DNA of 46,232 nucleotides, taken from positions 1-46,232 of the forward strand of contig JBHELD010000054.1 in the NCBI GenBank assembly GCA_046263255.1, written 5' to 3'. The position numbers and the translations under genes are program-made. The notes under the pieces are model-generated. The model did no database searches and was not told the origin of the DNA. It worked only from the letters and a program-made list of their open reading frames with translations. Below, one piece after another: positions 40,737-46,232 of this stretch. This DNA comes from JALZEG01 sp046263255 (GTDB lineage Bacteria > Actinomycetota > CADDZG01 > WHSQ01). Position 1 is the first letter of the stretch, and every line of letters starts with the position of its first letter.

Positions 40737-41320
40737 GCGTCGCGGCGGGCGAGGCCGGCCATGTCGACGTGGAGCTCCTCGAGGACCGGTGGCCCTGCGG
40801 GGCTTGTCCGGGCGGTCTCGAACGGGACGGTCACCACGAGGTCGAGGGACGGCTTCAGCTCACCCCCGAGCGCGGTCCAGAGATCGGAGATCGCGCGCTC
40901 CTCCTTGGGCGGCATCGCGATCCTGAGCAGCAACGGGTGCCGCGCCGCGGCGAGTTCGCCCTGGAGGACGTCCTCGGGAAGCGCCTCGAGAGGGAGGAAG
41001 CACGACAGCATGGACGAGAGCAGCCGGTGCTCGTCCTCCGGCCGCTTCGTCCACGCCGTGATCAGATACGACAGCGCGAACCGGCGCGGCGGGGGCCCGC
41101 GGTGCGTCACGCGCCGCTCCTCGTCTCGGTGCGGCTCCCACGCGACGTCGCGGCGTTCGAGATCCTCGCGGATGTCGTAGAGGTAGAGGTCGACGACCGG
41201 CGAGTTGCGACGAGCCGCCCACTCCGTCGTCGGCGCGTCGAACGAGATCTCGGCCCCCGAGGCCCCCACCGCGTCGCGCGCGACGAGCGTGCGCAACGAC
41301 TCGTCCACTGCTTCGATCAT
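40733..41320 (-). CDS. eCIS tail terminator/cap protein, DUF4255 (Afp16 type)
   Basis: 195 residues. It reads MIEAVDESLRTLVARDAVGA, VVDLYLYDIREDLERRDVAW, RFALSYLITAWTKRPEDEHR and ending in LEELHVDMAGLARRD, the DUF4255 pattern. In Afp this protein caps the tube and sheath and sets the particle's end. It is the first gene of the first eCIS block and lies 94 bases downstream of the NarL-type regulator's stop, both reading the same way. Confidence 0.92.
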   Translation of the reverse strand: MIEAVDESLRTLVARDAVGASGAEISFDAPTTEWAARRNSPVVDLYLYDIREDLERRDVAWEPHRDEERRVTHRGPPPRRFALSYLITAWTKRPEDEHRLLSSMLSCFLPLEALPEDVLQGELAAARHPLLLRIAMPPKEERAISDLWTALGGELKPSLDLVVTVPFETARTSPAGPPVLEELHVDMAGLARRDA

Positions 41321-41414
41321 GAACCCGAGGTTCCCGCGGGCCCTCGCCGGCGCGACAGGGACACCCGGGTATCCCTCCGGGCGGCCTTCTCTGCCCGTTG
41401 GGGAAGGACCGCGC

Positions 41415-42041
41415 TCAGATCAGGCCCTCCCTCATCGCGTGCGCGACCGCATGCGAACGGTTCCGCACCTGCATGCGCGTCGTGACGTCGTGGATCACGT
41501 TCTTTATGGTCCGCTCGGAGTACGCCAGCCGCCGCGCGATCTCGCGCGTGCTCAGGCCGTCGGCGAGGAGCTTCAGGACCTCGACCTCGCGGTGCGACAG
41601 CCCCGAACGCGTCAGGCCCCTCGGCGCGAGGACGTCGCGCTGGAGCCGGCCCACGTGGACGAGGAGCCGCCCGAGGAGGTCCGGGGGGACCTTGCCGTCG
41701 CCTGCGGCAGCCGCCCCCAGCGCCGACACGAGGGCGTCGACGGTCGCCTCCGACCGCCGGAGCAGGGCGGACGCGCCCGCCTCGACGGCCGCGAGCAGCC
41801 CGCCGTCCTCCACCTGGGTCGCGACGACGACGACCCTGCAGTCGCTGCGGCGGACCGCCTTGACCAGGCGAACGGTCGCGTCGTCGATCTCGTCTGCGAC
41901 GACGACGGCGACGCACCCGGCGGGGCGCGGGTCGCCGTCGCGGAGCAGGCGGAGCTCGGGCCGCGCCGTCAGCTCGACCATGATGCCCGTCCGCGATATC
42001 GGATCGCTTGCGTACACGAGAACCGGAATCCGCTCTGTCAT
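41415..42041 (-). CDS. NarL/LuxR-type response regulator upstream of eCIS
   Basis: 208 residues. The C-terminal LuxR helix-turn-helix is LSHREVEVLKLLADGLSTRE, then YSERTIKNVIHDVTTRMQVR. The first 120 residues resemble a receiver (VLVYASDPISRTGIMVELTA, VVVADEIDDATVRLVKAVRR), but the acidic cluster near the N terminus is reduced to one Asp (YASDP), so phosphorylation may be lost or altered. No histidine kinase is adjacent. It reads towards the eCIS block and is the best candidate for its pathway-specific regulator. Confidence 0.88.
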   Translation of the reverse strand: MTERIPVLVYASDPISRTGIMVELTARPELRLLRDGDPRPAGCVAVVVADEIDDATVRLVKAVRRSDCRVVVVATQVEDGGLLAAVEAGASALLRRSEATVDALVSALGAAAAGDGKVPPDLLGRLLVHVGRLQRDVLAPRGLTRSGLSHREVEVLKLLADGLSTREIARRLAYSERTIKNVIHDVTTRMQVRNRSHAVAHAMREGLI

Positions 42042-42222
42042 GTCACTCCCGCCCTGTCGGACAACCGCGTCTACCCATCACTCCCATACCGGTGTTACCG
42101 AAGGGTCAACGCGCGCCTAACGCCCGGCCCGCCGGAGTGAGCCCTTTCGGGCAACGCGTGCCGTGGTCGGCGCGTTCGCGGGCCCTTTATCCGCCGCGGG
42201 CCAACCGCTATCGTCACGCGCC

Positions 42223-43077
42223 ATGCCCGCACGGGTCTCGAACCTCACGGCGCCGTTGCACGTCGTCCCCGGCGACACCGTCACCGCGAGCGTCGAGGTG
42301 CGGAACACCGGCACGATCGTCGATCACTTCTCGTGCGCCCTCGCCGGGGAGCCCGCCGCGTGGACGACGGTGCGGCCTCCGACCCTCAACCTGCTCCCCG
42401 GAGCCTCTACCGCGGTCGAGCTGGAGTTCCGCCCGCCGCGCGCTCCGACGGTCCGCGCGGGAGCGACCTCGTTCACGCTGAGCGTGACGTCGAAGGAGGA
42501 CCCCGCCTCGACGGCGACCGCCGAGGGGTCGATCGACGTGGCCCAGTTCCAGGAGACGGAGGCGAAACTGGTCCCGCAGACCGCCGTCGGATGGCGCTCG
42601 GGCCGTTACGGCCTCCTCGTGCACAACCGCGGGAACGTCCAGAGCGAGGTGCGGATCGCGGCGAGCGACCCCGACGAGAAGCTGCGGTTCGCCGTCCGCC
42701 CGCCGTCGCTCACGATCACGGCTGGCGCCGGCGCGCGCTGCCAGATCGTCGCACGGGCCCGCAACAAGCTGTTCTTCGGGCGCGAACGTGCTGCGCCCTT
42801 CCAGGTCGCGCTCGAGACGGGCGCCGAGGACGCTCCGGTCGCCGACGGCTCCCTGCTCCAGAGGCCGCTCTTCCCCCGATGGGTGCTGGTTCTGATGGCC
42901 CTGGTCGTGGCGGCGATGGCGTTCCTCTCGCAGACGGACGTGCTCGCCAGTCTCGGCATCCTCCTGCTCGTCGCCATGACGATCGGCCTGCTGATCGTCG
43001 TCGTGCTCCTCCTGGGCGTCGTTGCCGCCGCCCGCAACGTCTTCGGACGGCGCCGGGACGAGAGCCCGGGTCCGTGA
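42223..43077 (+). CDS. Ig-fold membrane protein flanking eCIS
   Basis: 284 residues from ATG 42223. Two Ig-like domains (about 8-105 and 112-200) precede two membrane segments (219-236 and 241-270) and a short basic tail. The second domain matches that of the protein at 24651: KLVPQTAVGWRSGRYGLLVH with its counterpart ELVPVASRGATAGKHRVVVR, and PPSLTITAGAGARCQIVARA with PPALTVAPAGEASANVVVRP. There is no signal peptide, so the Ig domains probably face the cytosol. It diverges from the NarL-type regulator. It may hold or trigger the particle at the membrane. Confidence 0.8.
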   Translation: MPARVSNLTAPLHVVPGDTVTASVEVRNTGTIVDHFSCALAGEPAAWTTVRPPTLNLLPGASTAVELEFRPPRAPTVRAGATSFTLSVTSKEDPASTATAEGSIDVAQFQETEAKLVPQTAVGWRSGRYGLLVHNRGNVQSEVRIAASDPDEKLRFAVRPPSLTITAGAGARCQIVARARNKLFFGRERAAPFQVALETGAEDAPVADGSLLQRPLFPRWVLVLMALVVAAMAFLSQTDVLASLGILLLVAMTIGLLIVVVLLLGVVAAARNVFGRRRDESPGP

Positions 43078-43167
43078 CCGCACTGGGGGTTCGCGCCCCA
43101 CCGCGACGCGAGCGGCATTCGCCGGCTGCGACCGCGCGCCGGCTCGGCAGACTCCTGGAGGTGTGTG

Positions 43168-44115
43168 ATGGCAGATATCGAACTGACGGTCCCGGCTCCG
43201 AACGAGGAGGCGGAGGAAGAGGCGAAGAAGATCGGGCGGGACGAGCGTGAGACGTTCTCGAAGATCACGGGGCAGCAGCCGCGCGACGAGAAAGCGCAGA
43301 AGGACTTCGTCGCAGCGAAGGTCCAGATGGCTCGCAGCCATCCGGGCCTGAGCAACGAGCATCGTCGCAAGGCGGTCGCGGACATCGCGGCGCGGTTGGG
43401 CGGCAAGCCGGACGAGCTCGAGAAGGACAACCCCCCGGTCCCCGGCGGCGTCGGGTACGGCATGTTCTTCGATGGCACGTTCCGCGCTGCGTTCGCCCAG
43501 GGGACGTCGATCAACTTCAAGATCGTCTGCCCGACGACGATCGGAGGGAACCTCAGCAACTGGTTCTACCTGACGTCGATGAACCGGGCGGGCCGCGGCA
43601 TCGAGGCGTTCATCTCCTACTACGCGCAGCAGCAGATGCGCTTCAAGGTCTTCGACTGGGCGCGGACGGACCACTGGCAGATCGACATCCCGTTCTCGAA
43701 CCTCGCGAGCTACCTGACCAACGTCAGCGCGCACAACGTCACCTACCAGACCGTGAACGTCTGGAACACGACCGTGCAGGTCGCGTCGGGGACGTGGAGG
43801 AACGAGGCGTTGCTCTGGAACCGGGCGCTGAGCCGGTGGGACCTGATCTACCGCTACGACTACCCGGCGACGCTCGCGCAGCAGAACTCGGGCTACACGG
43901 GCACGTGGGGGCCGATCGTCGAGACGTTCCAGGCGTCGCACACCGGGACGCAGCCCGTCGGGTTCCTCGGAACGCAGCTCCACGCGCGCAGCTCCAGCGG
44001 CGTGTGGAGCGGCTGGCAGCTCCTCGGGTCGTCGCAGAGCTACATCCGCAACGACAACCAGGGCTTCCGGGTCCGGTTCCTCGATCCCAACTACTCATAC
44101 GTCGTCACGAGCTAG
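43168..44115 (+). CDS. Two-part protein: leader-like helical domain plus beta-rich domain, candidate eCIS cargo
   Basis: 315 residues; GGAGGT precedes the ATG at 43168 by about five bases. Residues 26-79 (RETFSKITGQQPRDEKAQKD, then FVAAKVQMARSHPGLS) form a charged helical domain that closely matches the separate protein at 44145. Residues 94-315 are rich in Trp, Tyr, Phe and Asn (GYGMFFDGTFRAAFAQGTSI, FKVFDWARTDHWQIDI, WNRALSRWDLIYRYDYPATL), suggesting a carbohydrate- or surface-binding beta domain. I do not recognise the family. No signal peptide, although the C-terminal composition looks extracellular, so delivery by the eCIS would make sense. Confidence 0.72.
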   Translation: MADIELTVPAPNEEAEEEAKKIGRDERETFSKITGQQPRDEKAQKDFVAAKVQMARSHPGLSNEHRRKAVADIAARLGGKPDELEKDNPPVPGGVGYGMFFDGTFRAAFAQGTSINFKIVCPTTIGGNLSNWFYLTSMNRAGRGIEAFISYYAQQQMRFKVFDWARTDHWQIDIPFSNLASYLTNVSAHNVTYQTVNVWNTTVQVASGTWRNEALLWNRALSRWDLIYRYDYPATLAQQNSGYTGTWGPIVETFQASHTGTQPVGFLGTQLHARSSSGVWSGWQLLGSSQSYIRNDNQGFRVRFLDPNYSYVVTS

Positions 44116-44144
44116 GCTCGCGTCGTCGCAAGGAGGCCGACGAG

Positions 44145-44396
44145 ATGCAAGACGCCCCCCCGCCCTCGGACGCACCCGGGACGGCGGGTCCGCCCGAGAT
44201 CGAGGACATGCGCGAGCACTTCTCCAAGGTGACCAAGGAGACGCCGCGTGACCCCGACGCCGAGCGGGCCTTCGTCGAAGGCAAGATCGAGATGATCCGG
44301 AGCGACCCAAACCTCTCCGACGAGGAGAAGGCCGCGGCGATCGAAGAGCTCCGGCGGAAGGTGAACGGGACGCAGAACCCCGGGCGCGTGGGATAA
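44145..44396 (+). CDS. Stand-alone copy of the leader-like domain
   Basis: 83 residues with AGGAGG eight bases before the ATG. Residues 22-75 (REHFSKVTKETPRDPDAERA, then FVEGKIEMIRSDPNLSDEEK) align without gaps to residues 27-79 of the preceding gene's product; I count 22 identities in 53 positions. The rest is a Pro-rich start and short tail. Charged helices are expected. It may be a chaperone or adaptor that mimics the cargo leader, or cargo whose toxic part has been lost. Gap to the previous gene is 29 bases, so it is co-transcribed. Confidence 0.72.
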   Translation: MQDAPPPSDAPGTAGPPEIEDMREHFSKVTKETPRDPDAERAFVEGKIEMIRSDPNLSDEEKAAAIEELRRKVNGTQNPGRVG

Positions 44397-44419
44397 CGAA
44401 GCCCGCTCGGCGCGGAGAT

Positions 44420-44699
44420 ACCACGCCCTCCGCGTCGAGACTTCCGTCACCGTCGCCTCGGTCGATGGAGGACGGGTCCAGGTCCTCCAGGTCGCCGGCG
44501 GAGATCGCCGCAACCAGCCGCGGTGGCCGTGCGGGTGGGGAAGCTCTTGGCGGAGGAGGATCCGGACGCCCCGATAGCACAATGCCGCGTCGCAGCCGTC
44601 TCGGTCGCAGAAGGCGCAGCTCTCGCTCTCGTGGCCGCACCCCTCGCAGCTCGACGACCCTCCCCGACGTCGTCCGTCACTGCGGCGCCTCGTCCGCAT
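44420..44699 (-). pseudogene. Cysteine-rich zinc-ribbon-like protein, frameshifted
   Basis: One minus-strand frame encodes SSCEGCGHESESCAFCDRDG, then CDAALCYRGVRILLRQELPH and PHGH. Six cysteines in C-x2-C pairs suggest a small zinc ribbon. After PHGH, sense switches to another frame (LVAAISAGDLEDLDPSSIDR). The natural start would be the GTG at 44680 that overlaps the upstream stop, but it is also out of frame. So there are two apparent breaks and the gene is probably decayed, or the assembly has errors. It would be the third gene of the rhodanese operon. Confidence 0.45.
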
Positions 44700-45387
44700 G
44701 CGCGTGTTGCTCGTGCGCCGCCTGAGCCGCGTCCTGCACGGTGAGCAACCCCACCAGGCGCCCGTCGGACGTGGTCACCGGCGCGGACGGGAGGTCATGG
44801 TCGACCATGTAGTGCGCCATCTCCTCGATCGGGACGTGCGGCCGGAACGTGCTCGGGCCGGGACGCATCACGTCACCCGCGAGCTTTCCCGCGTCCGACG
44901 CAAGCTGCTCGGCGCGTAGCAGACCGAAGACGACTCGTTCCTCGTCGACGACCACACACGCATCCCAACCCGCCCGCTCGACCCGTTCGCGCACGTCGTC
45001 GACCGATTCGCCGACCGTGCAAGTCGGCACGTCCCGGCGCGCGACGTCACCCGCGCGCGGACGATGCGCGTTCCGTCCTTCGACCGGCAGGCCCGCCGCC
45101 AGCCAGTCCAGCTTCCCGTCGGTGTAGTCGTAGACGTCGGTGAAGCCGAGGGTCTCGAGCCGCCACGCGGCCCGCGGGCTCAGGTCTCACGCCGAGTCCC
45201 AGCAGTAGACGACCACCGGCGCGCTGCTGTCGAGCGCCGTTCGGGCATCTCTGTCGATCCGGCGCAGTGGGATGTTGACGGCACCGGGGAGATGGTCGTC
45301 TTCGAACTGGTCCGGTGCCAGGACCTCCACCACCTGCGCACCGCGCGCCATCAGCTCTCGAAGACCTTCACGCTCGATCGGTCGCAT
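44677..45387 (-). CDS. Predicted selenoprotein: rhodanese with in-frame TGA, fused to CBS pair
   Basis: 237 codons from ATG 45387 (GGAGGG upstream) when TGA at 45189-45187 is read through. Residues 1-105 are a rhodanese domain: VVVYCWDSA, then TGA as residue 67, then DLSPRAAWRLETLGFTDVYD. Relatives have Cys at that position (YCxDxxCDLSPRAA). Residues 115-225 form a CBS pair (WDACVVVDEERVVFGLLRAE, DLPSAPVTTSDGRLVGLLTV), which usually binds an adenosyl ligand. Sense and codon bias continue right after the TGA. Selenocysteine at 67 would pair with C62 four residues away. If TGA is a stop, only a 66-residue stub remains and the CBS part is orphaned. Confidence 0.75.
45157..45181 (-). promoter_or_regulatory. 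Candidate bacterial SECIS hairpin after TGA of the rhodanese-CBS gene
   Basis: Starting five bases after TGA: GAGCC pairs with GGCTC, then (after a five-base bulge on the 5' side) GCC pairs with GGC, closed by the loop GCGT. The loop begins with G and is 18 bases from TGA, within the usual bacterial range. A competing fold (CCGC with GCGG, ten-base loop) is also possible. Confidence 0.5.
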
Positions 45388-45418
45388 CGCCCGTCCCTCC
45401 GAAGGTGTAGCTGCGTGG

Positions 45419-45829
45419 TCAGCCGGCTTGTGCGTGCTCGCTCCACGGCCGGCCACATCCCGGACAACGGTCGGGGCGTCGCGCCACCTCCGCCGCCTTC
45501 GAGTCGATCGGGTACCCCGCGTCGCGCCACGCCGCGTACCCGCCCGTGAGCGCCCACGCGCGATACCCGTTGTCTCGGAGCAGGAGCGCCACACTGGCGC
45601 TCGTCGCCTCGTCGTGTCAGGTGCAGTAGGCGATGACGTCGAGATCTCCGGGAAGCTCGTCGAGCCGTCCGGCGATCTCCTGGGGAGAGATGCGCAACGC
45701 GCCTTTGACCGCGCCGTCCAGGCGCTCCCATGCCCCCGGCTGAACCACGTCCAACGCGATCGCCTCGCCCGACTCGAGCTTGGCCTTCGCCGTGTCGACG
45801 TCGATCCGCACACCTCGTTCGGTTGCCAT
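45419..45829 (-). CDS. Predicted selenoprotein: single-domain rhodanese with in-frame TGA
   Basis: 137 codons from ATG 45829, which has GGGGGAG upstream, to TGA at 45421-45419. Codon 71 is TGA (45619-45617): VIAYCT, then TGA, then HDEATSASVALLLRDNGYRA. Homologues commonly read YCTC followed by an EATS segment, so TGA replaces the second Cys of a Cys-x-Cys active-site loop. Sense continues to a standard rhodanese end (GGYAAWRDAGYP) and a short C-terminal CPGCG knuckle. The next gene starts 31 bases downstream and is also a rhodanese with TGA at a Cys position. A selenocysteine would raise reactivity in sulfur or selenium transfer. Confidence 0.8.
45584..45602 (-). promoter_or_regulatory. Candidate bacterial SECIS hairpin after TGA of the single-domain rhodanese
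   Basis: GAGCGCC-AGTGT-GGCGCTC: a perfect seven-pair stem with a five-base loop. The loop has G in its second position and begins 21 bases after TGA, matching the rules I know for bacterial SECIS elements (G in the first two loop bases, loop about 16-37 bases downstream). Confidence 0.7.
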
Positions 45830-46129
45830 CGCTCCCCCGTTCGGCGTCCTCCTCGCCTGCTCCGCTCACGATAAGCCTTGCACGGTGCCGGGCGTCGCGC
45901 CGCACCCCAACGCAACACGTGCGCTCGCGGCGTCCGCCCGATCCCGGCGTCGCGAGCGCGACGGGGCTTCGCCGCTTCCGCAGGTCGTCGCCGCTGCCTT
46001 CCGCCCCGTCCCGAGGCCACGAAAGCCTCTCGGCGTCATTCCGTCGCTCGCGCAATCCGTGCCGGGGGTGTTCAAGCCGACCGCCCTCTGTCACAGTGAC
46101 CGTTACGACAGCGGTGCGAGGGAGTTCAA
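45830..46129. other. Intergenic region, 300 bases
   Basis: It separates the divergent rhodanese operon and the partial gene at 46130. No gene is supported. Promoters of both are expected here. Confidence 0.45.
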
Positions 46130-46232
46130 TTGGATTTCATGCCGGTCTACCAGCAGGGTGATCCCGGCAACGGCATCGGGGGCTACGACCTCGCCAGTCC
46201 CGGCGACCGCGCCTTCGCCTTCGACTACGACG
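46130..46232 (+). CDS. Start of a repeat-containing protein (3' end outside window)
   Basis: 34 codons are visible. The TTG at 46130 has GAGGGAG five bases upstream and gives LDFMPVYQQGDPGNGIGGYD, then LASPGDRAFAFDYD. An ATG at 46139 is the alternative start. I know this opening from actinobacterial proteins whose following repeats look like VCBS or lectin-type propeller blades. There is no signal peptide in the visible part. Because of its position near an eCIS cluster it could be cargo, but the visible piece is too short to judge. Confidence 0.62.
   Translation, partial: MDFMPVYQQGDPGNGIGGYDLASPGDRAFAFDYD

Noticed and set aside
24651..41320. Prophage or type VI secretion system
   Set aside because: There are no capsid, portal, terminase or lysis genes and no TssJLM-type membrane complex; the AAA+ ATPase, DUF4255 cap and DUF4157 proteins are those of eCIS.
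45187..45189. The two rhodanese genes as simple pseudogenes with nonsense mutations
   Set aside because: Both TGA codons stand at Cys positions, both are followed by suitable hairpins, and no other damage is seen in either gene. Selenocysteine explains all of this better, though it still depends on Sec machinery outside the window.
44677..45829. Alternative genetic code with TGA as sense codon
   Set aside because: TGA ends many clearly complete genes in this window through ATGA and GTGA overlaps.

Overview
The window is GC-rich DNA of actinobacterial style: GTG starts are common, Shine-Dalgarno sequences are strong, and many start and stop codons overlap as ATGA or GTGA. SARP and NarL/LuxR regulators, a Tat-exported glycine-repeat protein and a YetF protein fit Actinomycetota. 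The class cannot be settled from sequence alone. UGA is an ordinary stop in almost every gene, but two genes near the right end appear to read it as selenocysteine.

Layout. (1) 1-5574, minus strand: a tightly overlapping operon of a GNAT-like protein, a GH3/ANL acyl-adenylating enzyme, a Rieske oxygenase, a second GNAT-like protein and an UnbU/RnfD-like membrane protein cut by the window edge. It looks like a small-molecule pathway. (2) 5770-16601: mostly exported proteins (a lipoprotein binding protein, a LVIVD-repeat protein, a zinc protease with two exported partners), an HD-GYP/LuxR regulator, and decayed genes (YciI-like, Tat glycine-repeat). (3) 16844-22149: a stress-type protein, the NAD salvage pair pncA-pncB with a proline-rich small protein, an aldo/keto reductase, YetF, a glycoside hydrolase 15 remnant and a VOC protein. 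(4) 22665-44396: a contractile injection system (eCIS, Afp/PVC type) with its surroundings. (5) 44420-45829: a decayed zinc-ribbon gene and two rhodaneses with in-frame TGA. (6) 46130 to the end: the start of a repeat protein.

The eCIS has two minus-strand blocks. The first (41320 to 37335) encodes the tail cap (DUF4255), AAA+ ATPase, a glycine-zipper protein and a DUF4157 protein. A methyltransferase on the plus strand interrupts. The second block (36447 to 24651) encodes sheath, tube, a baseplate chaperone-like protein, DUF6760, a second DUF4157 protein, a second tube protein, a LysM protein, VgrG, PAAR, gp25, the gp6/J baseplate protein, the gpI-like protein and a membrane protein with a peptidoglycan-binding domain. 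I find no tape measure and no tail fibre. A NarL-type and a SARP regulator flank the cluster. Related Ig-fold membrane proteins sit at both ends, and candidate cargo includes a papain-like protease and a protein with a small leader-like domain that also exists as a separate gene.

The least expected feature is the pair of adjacent rhodanese genes (44677-45387 and 45419-45829). Each has one in-frame TGA exactly where relatives carry cysteine, good coding continues afterwards, and each TGA is followed by a hairpin that fits a bacterial SECIS element.
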